Part shown: one piece after another, positions 35,632-46,038 of the stretch | Layout: the number at the start of each line of letters is the position of its first letter | Numbering within the stretch: position 1 is the first letter of the stretch | Assembly: GCA_026260175.1 (NCBI GenBank) | Contig: JAKCWW010000259.1 | Span: forward strand, 27,767-91,766 | Source: Reticulitermes lucifugus | Taxonomy: Eukaryota; Arthropoda; Insecta; Blattodea; Rhinotermitidae | Reading direction: 5' to 3' | DNA: 64,000 nucleotides | Made by a program: the position numbers and the translations under genes | The notes under the pieces: generated by a model | What the model saw: only the letters and a program-made list of their open reading frames with translations | Told to the model about the DNA's origin: nothing | Databases searched by the model: none

Positions 35632-37127
35632 AGTTAATACTGAATGCATGAATTGTTTTTTCGACTGAATCTACTGTGATTCTGTTATCTAAAACACAAA
35701 GGGAATGAATCATCCTGAAAAAGCCATAGCTTAGACCTAGAATCGAAACCCAGAGCGAGAGGTAAAACTCACATAAATGTGTGGCAGATTGAAGATTAAC
35801 ATTTCATTAACAGTGTAGAACTTAGGATTAATATAAGGGACGTGCACTGCAGAAAACTTGGTGTTAGCAGGCACGTCGGTATTCTTTAATGTGACTGGGC
35901 AAAATGAATTATTATAATGTATTAATAAGTAATATATATAAAGGCGAATTAAATAAAGAGTACCTAAATTAATTGCGTGTATATGAGTGTGTGCTTCTTA
36001 TGTCCTCAAGCGGCTATCCGCTTGATGATTTTTGTGCCATGGTACCACTGCCTCGAACAAGTCACCACTCTGTACTTTTATCAGGTTCTAAATATGGTAC
36101 ATTTAAAACTGACAGACATAAGGCAGCATTGAGAAGGGCAAAGTAGAAAGAGAGATAGAGAATGATTCGAGTATATCCGAAAGAGGAAACTGCCGTGCTT
36201 CTCCCTCAAAATAATAACAAATGCTTTCAATTTCAACTGCCGATAAATGGACCTTCTGTGCTGCTTTGTTCAGCCGCAGCAAGCTTCTCTTTTGTTTGGT
36301 TTCCTCATCGTAAGTTCGTGACCGTTTTCTGTGATCAGGTTCCACACAAATTACAGACTGCCTCGTAAGTTTGTGAACGCTTTTCGTGTATAGACCTTCT
36401 ATAAAACTGCAGAGAATTTAACAGCTTCGTTGAAGTATTTCCTACTTGCATCCTGTGCAACACGACCCATCTGGGTTTTTTTTATTAGGTTTTACATGCA
36501 TAATTTGCAAATGTAGGACACAATGAACACTTGCTTGGAAGGTTTTGTGCATTTTTTCGCTTGTGTAAACTATGTTTACCTTATTTCCCAAATTCCTTAC
36601 TGGGTTTCGATTGATTTTGACACTGGATTTTACATTGAAACTAACCAGACGACTTTAACATTTATCTGATTAATGTAAAGTGCAAATGTTAGTTGTAACT
36701 CTATAGAGCAAATTTCTCCTCGGAAAATAATAGTCCATCAGCCCCTGAAGAGATCCTCTTCTTTTGTGGATTTCAAACATAAAAAACCTCACACCACTAG
36801 ATGCTGTCCTAAGCTATATAAATCTACTGTGCACCAACATATCCTCTTTTTTTAATTATGGCTAATTCTAATGCATTTCAATATTATCTTCTCACATATA
36901 CGTCTGTACCAGGCTACACAGTATCACATCCTCTAAGAGCGAAATTGCAATTTATAAAAGGATTCTCTTCCTGTTAGGTTTTTCCTCTGAAATTGTGCAT
37001 AAATTCTTCACCTTCTACAAGCATAATAGCATAAGTGCCTCACGTCATATTCCTTGATGTCATTACCCTGATTGACCGCCAGTACAAGTACATGCAGTGT
37101 CTCATCTTAGAATATTAAGTTAATATG
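35632..37127. other. Non-coding stretch, nothing firmly recognised
   Basis: A basic 80-codon minus-strand frame (36345-36103) has no recognisable domain. A GTAAGTTYGTGAMCG motif is repeated about 55 bp apart (near 36311 and 36366). No gene is called. Confidence 0.45.
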
Positions 37128-37137
37128 TATAATTTTA

Positions 37138-37520
37138 GCCGATCCCAGTGGCCGCACGGTCTAAGGCGTGGGTCTGAGGCCGTTTTCTTGCTGGGATTGT
37201 GGGTTCGAATATCTACGGGGGCATGGATGTTTGTGTTGTGTTTGTTGTATAAGGACAGTAGTATGGGACATGAAGAAGGAAGGAAGGATTTAAAAGTGCA
37301 CAATGGATCAAAGTAACAAACGGGACAGGAGAAAAAACTCGCTGGTGGCATGACTGTTTGTCTGTTCTATTTTTGTGTTGTGTAGGTAGCGGCCTCTGCG
37401 ACGAGCTGATCACTCGTTCAGAGGAGTCCTACCGTGGGCGTGTGTTTGTGTGTGATCTAGAAACCTCAACAAAGAGGCAGCCTAGGCCCGATTAAGGGCT
37501 CTTGCACCACAGAAAGAAAG
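37138..37520 (+). mobile_element. SINE-A with a 131-bp internal insertion
   Basis: The head GCCGATCCCAGTGGCCGCAC, B box GGGTTCGAAT (37201-37210) and the tail AACCTCAACAAAGAGGCAGC then GGCCCGATTAAGGGC match SINE-A. Flanking 9-bp repeats TATAATTTT (37128-37136 and 37521-37529) are the target duplication. Compared with 15768-16026 it has extra sequence at 37241-37371, flanked by an 11-bp direct repeat TTTGTGTTGTG (37230-37240 and 37372-37382). Open frames 37125-37316 and 37351-37115 are not genes. Confidence 0.88.
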
Positions 37521-37677
37521 TATAATTTTTATGTTTTAATTATCTGAAATTTTACTCAGTATAGGGTTTTAATAGAATAATTATGTATATTCTTTTGTAT
37601 TTTGATAGTTCTCACTTAAAACTTGTGAAAGTCATTTATAATGTACCAATATTAATTGTTTGAAATTTGTATACTTC

Positions 37678-37852
37678 AAATCTGTGGTCCTTTGGGTAAT
37701 TACACGGCGTCGTGTGGTAATTATTTACCGACGTTTCGGGANNNNNNNNNNNNNNNNNNNNNNNNNNNNNNNNNNNNNNNNNNNNNNNNNNCGTGTAATT
37801 ACCCAAAAGACCACAGATTTCATCAACATCGCGGCGGAAGCCTGAAATCAAG
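37678..37852. repeat. Fold-back element interrupted by an assembly gap
   Basis: The left arm 37678-37741 (AAATCTGTGGTCC, TTTGGGTAATTACACGGCG, TTTACCGACGTTTCGGGA) meets a run of N and is followed by a right arm starting CGTGTAATTACCC at 37792 and ending with AGACCACAGATTT. The outer right extension GCGGAAGCCTGAAATCA matches the copy at 22670. The inner right arm is missing and must lie in the gap. Confidence 0.85.
37742..37791. other. Assembly gap (50 N)
   Basis: Exactly 50 undetermined bases, probably a placeholder length. It lies at the inner end of a fold-back arm, where hairpins hinder sequencing and assembly. Confidence 0.98.
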
Positions 37853-39889
37853 GTTGTATACTTCAGTTCGTTTTAAAGGTCATAATTACACATAGTTCTC
37901 CATATGTCTGCTACTTATCTGGCTAGGTACAATCTGTGAGAGCGTTTCCTTTAAAGTTTATAGATGTCTGTACGATAAATTATATAAAACATGTATAAAA
38001 TCATTAATTAGGGAGAATCGTTAATATAAATAATATAATAACCTATTGTGGCATGGAAACCTTGTCCAAATTCCTAGTATTGACCTTCCCTCTATCACCT
38101 GCCCGCCCATTAAAACACATTGTATATATTTGTACAGCAGATAAGTTGCATTCTTAAACGAAACATACCATATTGAATACATAGCATACTCCGAGGTTTA
38201 CTTTACCTCGTGTCCTTGTCTTACAGCTCTTCAGACTGGAGCGTCTGTCTCCAAATTTCTTTTAGTCTGGGATGAGGAATTAATTTTGGCTTCGGGGCAG
38301 ATTGGTACGTTGTGAAGTGACAGTGGACCCGATAACATTGAGGAAAAATCTCTTCTTTATTTGGGACACTTAAATAACTAACACATATTCTCGCTGACAG
38401 AATATACTTTAGTCTGTAGCTATACGAGTAAATACCGATGAATATTACATTATTAATGATTAATTCGGAGAGGATATCATAAAGTGTGATTGCCATTTTC
38501 ATGATTCTACGACAGCTTACTACCCACTATGCAGTGTCTTACTCAATACTCTTTTAAGCTTTCTCGCATCAGATGGAAGTGTCATAAACGCACGTGTTGC
38601 ATAGGGACCCAAACACTTGAAATTTTGTCACATATGAATTTTATGAACTCGTATTTATTTATTTATTTATTTATTTATTTATTCAATGCAGTTACAGCAC
38701 TTACACCTCACTGAGTATTAGAGAGGAAAAGGTGTTTTCCATAATAAATTAAATAGAATTTTTCAAGGCGTTCTTTGATGTTTCCTAAGCCTAAATGCAG
38801 TCTGTCTATGCATTTTAATTAACTGTTTATGATGGACATAAAATGCCAGTTAATTACTTAAGGGAAATTAGTACGTCTGAATCTCTTTCAAATCGGAATT
38901 TCCGGACAGTGTGTAATGAACGTCACCCACATGTAACTTGAAAAGGATATTGTACTGGGCTCACAGGTGGTGAGATGGACGGCCCTACATGACCTATGTC
39001 AAGGCGGCCTAAAATTAATAAAGGATTGTAAGTTTCTTATATCCCTGGTTGGGACTGAATATTTCGCTTTCCATATCTGACCCTCGGGCTACAGTTTGCA
39101 CTTCTCAACTCTATTCAGGTCTGTTTATCCCTGCTGCCTGTCACTAATACTGTTTCGTGCTACGGTTAATTCCATTTACGCCATCATTTCTTGAATTTCC
39201 CTGTCCATTTGACACGACATTTTGTCGGAGAAAAAATCTGTCCCTACAGTTGTTTTTCTTCTAAAATGACTTTGTCTTTGAAATGTTAAAGTTTGCTGCA
39301 TTTTAGATAGTTTTTAAACCTAATTATTATTAGGTAGTCCGAAGAATTATGCTTAGCATACGTCAGCTTTTTGTACAGATGAGAGTAACCTATCCTATAT
39401 CCGCCTGTGACTTTGAAAGGTTTTATCCTCTATACCGAAAGACTTTATTAGACCATACCTCCTCATTGTTTCATAAATTAATTGATATATTCCTCTCAGG
39501 ATCAGTTTAGTTTTCACTGTTTCACCAGAATATCAGGCACACAACATTCCTAAAGTGACGATTCACAGCCATCTCCTAATTACACCAAGCTCTGTCCTAA
39601 CCAACAGCAGAGGAACAAAACACACGTGCGTCACAATAATGTCGATCTCCACTCCTGTGACCGTAATTAACAAGAGGATGAGAAATGTTTAATTTTGATA
39701 GCTGCGTTTGTTTCTTTGCTGCCGTGTTGCATTCCACTGGACGGTCATACGTCACGAAGCGAGGCGTTCAAACGCCATAGGAATCCGTAAGGCTCAAATA
39801 ATCAAACTGCCATTTGACGTGAACGTTTGATGCAGAAGTGGATTACCGGCATGTTATTAATTCTTTCCAAAACGTTAAGTTAGCTAATC
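37853..39889. other. Non-coding stretch, nothing recognised apart from a microsatellite
   Basis: No gene recognised. Contains the (ATTT)n run at 38652-38683. The frame 38529-38714 translates that run and is not a gene. Confidence 0.5.
38652..38683. repeat. (ATTT)n microsatellite
   Basis: Eight uninterrupted TATT-type tetranucleotide units. Confidence 0.95.
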
Positions 39890-40138
39890 AAATCACAACA
39901 CCCAGACCAAGAAAATGCACAGTACTGTTCCTTAGATATTTATATAACAATATCACATTATCATTCCTACGTGTTTCGATCCACAAGGTATCATCATCAG
40001 GGAATCAAATCAAAGCAACACCACACAAAAACAAACTAGCTACCTTGGCATACAATACATAGGTGTAAAAGAATAAAACATTTAAAATGTAGGCAATTCT
40101 TTGTAGTATTGTTTTATAAGTGTAGTGGATCCTGGTAT
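39890..40138 (-). repeat. Dispersed repeat carrying the best hammerhead-like motif
   Basis: Homologous to 35212-35460 over about 240 bp. A SINE is inserted near its end, in GGATCCTGGTAT, splitting it at 40138; the repeat may continue from 40478. The frame 39838-40062 is not a gene. Strand is given from the ribozyme motif. Confidence 0.75.
39963..40005 (-). ncRNA. Putative compact hammerhead ribozyme
   Basis: Minus strand, in order: ATTCC (helix I, 40005-40001), CTGATGA (40000-39994), one T, helix II GATACC-TTGT-GGATC (39992-39978, one bulged A), GAA (39977-39975), ACACGT (short helix III, 39974-39969), A at the cleavage position (39968), then GGAAT (39967-39963), pairing perfectly with ATTCC. 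All residues known to be needed for hammerhead cleavage are present. As in the other motifs of this window, one extra T stands before helix II. It lies in a repeat whose second copy (35284-35327) keeps helix I but has lost two core residues. Cleavage is untested. Confidence 0.6.
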
Positions 40139-40461
40139 GTCGACCTCGGTGGACTAGTGGTTAGCGTGCTCGCCACTGGACCCAAGGTTCGCGGGTTCGA
40201 TCCCGACCGAGGTCGATGAATTTTTAAGGGTGATAAAAATCCGGAGCACCACTTTCTTCGGAGGGGAAGTAAAGAACCTTACGGGCATGTTACGTAAGCT
40301 AAATTCAAAGCCTTCATTTCTGACCAGATGGCTCTGGCGGACACATCAGGATCGATAGAATAGTAGCGCTGCCAGTTGGCCAGTCTTAGTAACCTCGGAA
40401 AGAGGAGGCAAGAGGAGGCCCGAGCCCATATAGGGCTGTTGAGCCATGGTTATTATTATTA
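40139..40461 (+). mobile_element. tRNA-headed SINE (second head type) with 16-bp target duplication
   Basis: The head GACCTCG...CGAGGTC (40143-40215) closes a perfect 7-bp acceptor-like stem and contains GGACTAGTGGTTAGCG (A box) and GGGTTCGATCCC (B box). The anticodon and T stems do not pair well, so it is not a functional tRNA gene. The body is followed by GAGGAGGCCCGAGCCC, AGGGCTGTTGAGCCATGG and a (TTA)n end, a tail shared with SINE-A. Perfect 16-bp repeats TAGTGGATCCTGGTAT flank it (40123-40138 and 40462-40477). The insertion split an older repeat. Confidence 0.92.
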
Positions 40462-40477
40462 TAGTGGATCCTGGTAT

Positions 40478-41186
40478 ACTGGAAATTAATCTTAAAATCA
40501 TTAAATTAATTAAATTAAACATGAATAAACATCTAAAAAATATATTAATGGACAAGACACATAAAAACATAAATCGGAGAGGGATAGTTGCGATGACCAA
40601 TACAATACGTTACCTGTAAATTCTATCCTCAATATGGCCGCAACAGTTTTCTCCGTAACTTTTGTATTCACTCACTACAGAATGTCACAACTTAAAGGCC
40701 ACGCATAACCTACATTTAGGAGGTAGCAGGTTTAACCACTGGCCTGGTTACGGGCTATCCTAATTGCCGTTTCCATACTTTACGTCAGAGTCTCCAGAAG
40801 GACGCTCGGGCAGTCCGTTCCTATCCACATCTGCATTACATATTTTGCCACAATCGTTGTCTCGTGCTCCTATTTCTCTTGACGTTATGTGTGACTTCTG
40901 CATTTTAAACAGCGTGTTGAACTAAACTAAAAATTAACGTAAGCTGCGCTTATGCTCTATTCATTATTCCGTAGAAAATAACTCGTTTTTCACAGAGTCT
41001 TACTATAGCCAGTGTATCCTTTGTCAATTGTTTTGTAAGTCGGACGTGTTTTAGTTTCCTATGGCATCTGTTTCTTGTACGTGATGCTTTTATGTATACT
41101 CTTCTATTTTTAGTCCAGTCAACCTATTGCACCTGATCATCGTAGATGTAGAAGGCGATTGTTGCACTTTATCACACTTATTGACA
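40478..41186. other. Non-coding stretch, nothing recognised
   Basis: The first part may be the remainder of the repeat split by the SINE insertion. No gene was recognised. Confidence 0.45.
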
Positions 41187-41360
41187 CCCACACACTCAGT
41201 AGGACTCCTCTGAACGAGGGATCAGCCCATTGCAGAGACATCTACCTGCACAACACACAATACAAGAGACATGTCCATGCCCCCAAGGGGATTCGAACCC
41301 GCAGTCCCAGCAAGGGAGCGGCCGCAAACCTACGCCTCAGACCGCGCGGCCGCCGGGATT
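41187..41360 (-). mobile_element. SINE-A, head half, minus strand
   Basis: Minus strand: AATCCCGGCGGCCGCGCGG, GGACTGCGGGTTCGAATCCC (perfect B box), GCATGGACATGTCTC and GAGGAGTCCTACTGAGTGTG. The 3' tail is missing. The frame 41159-41494 runs through its antisense strand and is not a gene. Confidence 0.88.
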
Positions 41361-42135
41361 GTCTTTATACCTTTCGTACCTCATGTACGGGATGGACTCA
41401 TAAGATAGAGGTTGAGTATTGCCAGTGTTACATTCCACCACTGGATAACACGCTGCGGTACTTTCCTTCCTCACAGCCTAATTGCCCAAAGTGAAATTTA
41501 AATGTTATTTAACATCTTTATTCTCTCATTTTTTGATATTGTTTTATACAACAATAATAATCTTCGACTATTGATGTTTTAACAGTATATCGCACGTTTT
41601 GAGAAATTTTATTAAACGTCCTACGCAGTTAATTACAGAATTTAATTACGCAACCGGTAGCCCTGGGGAGCATTTCCTTTCGACATGTAAAAGCCATTCT
41701 GTGCCCACGTGTTTGCGACGTGCCATGGGAGTGTGGTGCACAGCAATCTAGTGGCACCTCAGGTCAGACGATTTTAGAATTGCCTTTTTCTGATCAGCCT
41801 CTGCAATCAATGTGGCGGAACACACTACATGAAGCCAAAGAGCTGGAGTTCAGGCACACCTAATGCCATTTATGACTGAGTTTCTTGCAATTCGAAGTTC
41901 AGTGATTGGTTTATGATCTGGATGTGCTTAGGTGGAATAGATTCACCTCCCTCAGCATAGGATTGGAAGTCAGGCTCTGTTAGCAGACGGTACTGAATCT
42001 TCCGATTACTTAATAGACAGAGCATTTCTTGACTTATTATGTGAATATTAATTAGTTTATGAAGAACTTTCCTCCAAGGAGTTAGCGAAAGGACTATACT
42101 ATGATTTTTTATTAGCACGTAGATTGTGTCCGTCG
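41361..42135. other. Non-coding stretch, nothing recognised
   Basis: No gene or repeat family was recognised. The minus-strand frame 42118-41870 has no domain. Confidence 0.5.
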
Positions 42136-42866
42136 TAATGTTACCGTAGGTTTCTGTTACAGTGTGATGGTACTGCAGGTTAATGTTACTATGTGATATT
42201 ACTGCTGGTTAATTTTACTTTATGATGTTATTTCAGGCTAATGTTACTGCGTAATATTATTGCAGGTTAATTTTACTTTATGATGTTGTTTCAGGCTAAT
42301 GTTACTGCGTGATGTTACTGCAGGTTAATTTTACTTTATGATGTTATTTCAGGCTAATGTTACTGCGTGATGTTACTGCAGGTTAATTTTACTTTATGGT
42401 GTTATTTCAGGCTAATGTTACTGCGTGATGTTACTGCAGGTTAATTTTACTTTATGATGTTATTTCAGGTTAATGTTACTGCGTGATATTATTGCAGGTT
42501 AATGTTACTGCGTGAAGTTGATGCAGTTTAACGTTACGCTGTGACGTTACTACGGGTTAATATTACTGTTGGAAGTTACTGCAGGTTAAGTTTATTTTGT
42601 GATATTATTACTGGTTAATGTTACTGTGTGAGTTTATTGCAGGTTAATATTACTGTGGGATGTTACTGTAGGTTAATGTTATTGCGTGATGTTACTGCAG
42701 GTTACTGTGTGATGTTACTGCTGGTTAATGTTACCGTGTAACCTTACTGCAGGTTGATATTAATTGTGATGTTACTGCAGGTTATGTTACTGTGTTATGT
42801 TATTTCAGGTTGATGTTACTGTGGGCTGTTACTGTAGGTTAATGATACTGTGTGTTGGGTCAGGCT
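42136..42866. repeat. Minisatellite, 29-bp unit with 58-bp higher-order repeat
   Basis: About 25 tandem units of GATGTTACTGCAGGTTAATG-type sequence, 29 bp each. At 42195-42485 units alternate between an A form (GATGTTATTTCAGGCTAATG...) and a B form (GATGTTACTGCAGGTTAATT...), giving an exact 58-bp period: TTTTACTTTAT recurs at 42213, 42271, 42329, 42387 and 42445. Outside that block the units are more divergent. The array lies about 1.1 kb upstream of the Ig exon. Confidence 0.93.
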
Positions 42867-44014
42867 AAAATCACGACGACATGATTAGCACAACACTCGA
42901 GTTTCAGCATTTTTAATGGAATTGCAACGTAATGTTACCCTCCACTTAAATGAACATGGTTATACGTCCTGTATTTTATCCACTTACAACGATATGTCAA
43001 TATCTAGCACAAAAATCGCTGTGTATCGAATAGTCAAACAAGTGTCATTTGCGAGCTTCCGCATCATAGCAGCTTTCTATAGTGTGGGACGTGTTATATT
43101 GTGTTTGCTTTGTCGTCAGAGAGGACAATATGGAAGACGATCTGGGTGAAAGCAACGAGAGTGAGAGCGATAGTTTTGTAAATACTGACTCAGATAATGG
43201 TGTTGTCTTTGGTACTTTTACAAGTCGGGGAAGTAGCGGTAAGCCTCGCCTCCTTCAAGAATCACATTTTCCCTGTTTGTACAAGTATGATCAGTGATAC
43301 AAATTATGATATTTCCGTTATTTCAGATTCTTATTCCGGACATGTAAAATATATTTATACAAGTGAGTAACTTTTTGAATCTGCTGCTATACCACTCCAA
43401 CAGAGCCTAGAAGACAGAAGTTAATAACGGAGCATAGTGGAAAGATGTAGATAGCGTAGCTGGCATTGGTGCTTATACGGCTGCACGTGGAGTGCTGCAG
43501 GGGTTGGCATGGTTGAGGCATGTGAACCATTGGATTTACTTTTAGGTTTCAGTGACCATGAACTACTATCAAAAATGAAATAACAAATATATATATAAGG
43601 TAAGAAGTATCTAAAAGTATCTAGAAAACGTTCAGCGCTTGTTCTATCAGAATAAAAATGATGCCTTTTTAAAACCCTGTCTATAAAAAGTGTTTAATTT
43701 GTAAAATATTCGGGGTGGTAGTAGAGTGAAGGAGTGTAAATTTTTTAGAGTATGGACAGAAGGAGCATTTAACCAACTGGGGGAACTATCTCAGCATTTA
43801 TCTGCACATCCTTACAAAAGCAATAACGACCCGTGGTTAAATTGTATTCTGCGCGAGATTCGAAATGTAGGTGTCCAGTCGTTCAGAATGAAGGCTGGTG
43901 AAAGATAACAGTAATGATGATACAAGGCCGAACGACTACGAAGTGATACAGACGAGGTGCAACCTGATAGTCTTGTGACCACGTCACGAACTTCCTGAAC
44001 GGTTTGTGTTGCAG
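42867..44014. other. Sequence upstream of the exon (probable intron)
   Basis: Ends in the splice acceptor GGTTTGTGTTGCAG (44001-44014). An acidic frame starting at 43130 (MEDDLGESNESESDS) could be the N-terminus of a transposase-like protein, but nothing recognisable follows it. No other exon was found. Confidence 0.45.
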
Positions 44015-44166
44015 TGCGCCCGCTGGACGTCCATCTGCTGGGGGAAAACCAACCGCTGAGTGCTGCCAGCGAGTACGAAGTGGCGTGTCAGTCGTCGGGT
44101 GCGCGCCCCCCTGCCAACATCTCCTGGTGGAAGGCAGGTCAACTGCTTGACCACACCCGAGAAACG
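44015..44166 (+). CDS. Internal exon: Ig domain of a Sidestep-family adhesion receptor (partial gene)
   Basis: A 152-bp GC-rich island between an acceptor (TTGTGTTGCAG) and a donor (ACG|GTAAAT). The first two bases complete a split codon (phase 1 start), 50 full codons follow, and the exon ends in phase 0. The peptide starts RPLDVHLLGENQPLSAASEY. It continues with EVACQSSGARPPANISWWKA, containing the B-strand cysteine and C-strand tryptophan of an Ig fold, and ends near DHTRET. The F-strand cysteine must lie in the next exon, so the domain is split. RPL-x-V-x-L-x-G...C-QS-x-G-x-RPPA-x-I-x-WW is characteristic, from memory, of the third Ig domain of insect Sidestep-like proteins. These are cell-surface partners of Beat proteins in axon guidance and synaptic matching. 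NIS is a possible N-glycosylation site. Other Ig adhesion proteins cannot be fully excluded. The frame continuing past 44166 to 44286 is intronic. Confidence 0.82.
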
Positions 44167-45724
44167 GTAAATACTCTGTGTATTGTAATTAAGGTGCCCA
44201 CCCAGTTAGTGATGCCACAACTCTGCCCTCCTTCTTGTGTTTGCAACGGACACTGCTCTATGCCGATAAAGGTGCCATCTGCTTAATTAACCGAGTAGCA
44301 CACCTAGAATTACGTGTAGGGGACTGGAGTGATAACTCCAGTTTTTCTTACATTTCGGCACTAGATGTGAGTGGCTGGCTGCATAACCCGACTGCTTTAC
44401 CCACAGGGAAAGAAAGAGACTCGGAACCTACTGGACAGGATTTCATGTGACACAGAAACCTACTTCTCTGCTACAATACTCTAGTCTAAGTATGAGAGTT
44501 CGTAAGTTACTGTACTAATATTTCTCACACGCCCTTTGGATATTACATCATTTGCCACTTTATAATGTGTTTTTTACAGAACGTGAAGTGGATGCACACT
44601 TTAAAAGTAATGCTTCTCTGTGTGATGAGCAGTCAGCATACTGCTCGTAGAAGAGACATATTGCGTGATTTCAGTTGCATTTCATGTAGACCATCTCAAC
44701 TAAAGTCCCTTACCGAATACATTTTCCATCCACGTGATTCAACTATGACGTTTAATAATATGCAGATCTATAACCGCAAAATCGGATTTATCAGGGTCTG
44801 AAAAAAAATAACGGTCAAATACACAGTTTTAGGATGGAATGAAATGCATCTAGCTTCTTTCACGCAGGGCATGCGTGTAGTTGCTAGAATGTTTCATTGA
44901 GTTCAATCGACTAGACTGCAGAACGACAGCATGTTGATCGCCAGCACGTTTAATAGCACACACACGTAACAGGTAATTTTTTATACCAGCTTTTTTATGT
45001 TTTATGAAAATAGTGAACACGTAATAAGTGTATTTTATAGATCCTATCGCAACCATTTCAGACATTTCCTGCCGGGTGACTACTTCGCTAAGTAGGCCAC
45101 TTTATGTATTAAAACCCTAAATAATCGCAGCGTTAAAACTAATTAAAGTCATCAAATTCATACAGAATAAGCCTGCTGACTCTGACGTTTCTTTACATGC
45201 TGTGTATTACGCTGAGGGATTGTTACCCCAGTCCGACGCTCAAGTTTGGGGAGCAGAACTTGCTGGTTCTCTGCGACTGTTTATTCAATATATGCGCCCC
45301 TATCGTTTACATTCGGAGGCCGCATCCTGCATTCTGACCCTGAGAAAATATCCTGCGATAAGGAAAGGGGCACTCTTTTCCAGCGGCTGTCTTTTGTGAA
45401 CACGGTAAAGGAAACTGTTTTTCCACAAAAGGTGCCGAATTCTTGACTAGCTCAGCGATTATGAGCTTCCCAAGAAATATTATCCTCCACGAGTTTTTTT
45501 GTTAGCTAGTAATGGTATTGTTCGAACATGATTATCATGTTGCAGATGTAAAATTCTATAATATAGCTAAAACCGTGTGCTTGTTCTTCCGTTTAAGCCC
45601 TTAAGAAAAGGCTCAAGGCAGAAAAAGCGAGAGACAATTATAAAATTGCTGCGAAGTAAGTAATTTTCTCAGACTGAATGACAAAATTCATTGTGTGCGT
45701 AGGCCTATGTGTGTAAATGTAGTA
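44167..45724. other. Sequence downstream of the exon (probable intron)
   Basis: Starts with the donor GTAAAT. A perfect 8-bp hairpin ACTGGAGT-GATA-ACTCCAGT lies at 44323-44342. Frames at 44235-44450, 44565-44801 and 45202-45446 show no Ig features and no domain. Near 45440, TTCTTGACTAGCTCAGC resembles the LINE 3' end but is too short to call. Confidence 0.45.
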
Positions 45725-46038
45725 TACGTACTGGAGTGTAACATGTAACAGTACTTATACATTGTTACTACAGCGTAACACGTCACATAAAACATAATTA
45801 TACTAGCATGGAACATGTAACACGTTGCTTCACATGTTGTCATTGGAGCTCAACGTGTAACACAATACTTACACATTGTTACTATCGTGTCGCACGTGGC
45901 ACAATATTTCACTTGTTGTTAGAGTGTAACGTGACACAATAATTCACATGTCGTTACTAGAATATAACACATAACATAATATTTCTTACATTTTTACTGG
46001 AGTGTAATATGTGACACATTACTTCATACGTTGTGATT
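45725..46038. repeat. Degenerate minisatellite (about 45-bp unit)
   Basis: About seven diverged units built from GTGTAACATGTAACA, CACAATACTTACACA and TTGTTACT. Unit length varies and no two units are identical, which suggests an old array. Confidence 0.7.

Noticed and set aside
36103-36345. A basic 80-codon minus-strand frame
   Set aside because: No recognisable domain. It remains open upstream of the first start but without similarity to a known family.
40143-40215. A tRNA gene
   Set aside because: The acceptor-like stem and both promoter boxes are good, but the anticodon and T stems do not pair. The sequence continues into a SINE body with tail and target duplication.
42136-42866. A CRISPR array
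   Set aside because: The repeats are directly tandem without spacers and degenerate in the manner of a minisatellite.
43082-43297. An acidic protein start (MEDDLGESNESESDS) as a host exon or transposase
   Set aside because: Low-complexity acidic residues alone are not diagnostic, and nothing recognisable follows in any frame.
44167-44286. Extension of the Ig exon to the stop at 44286
   Set aside because: The GTAAAT donor at 44167 and loss of Ig-like residues beyond it mark the intron start.
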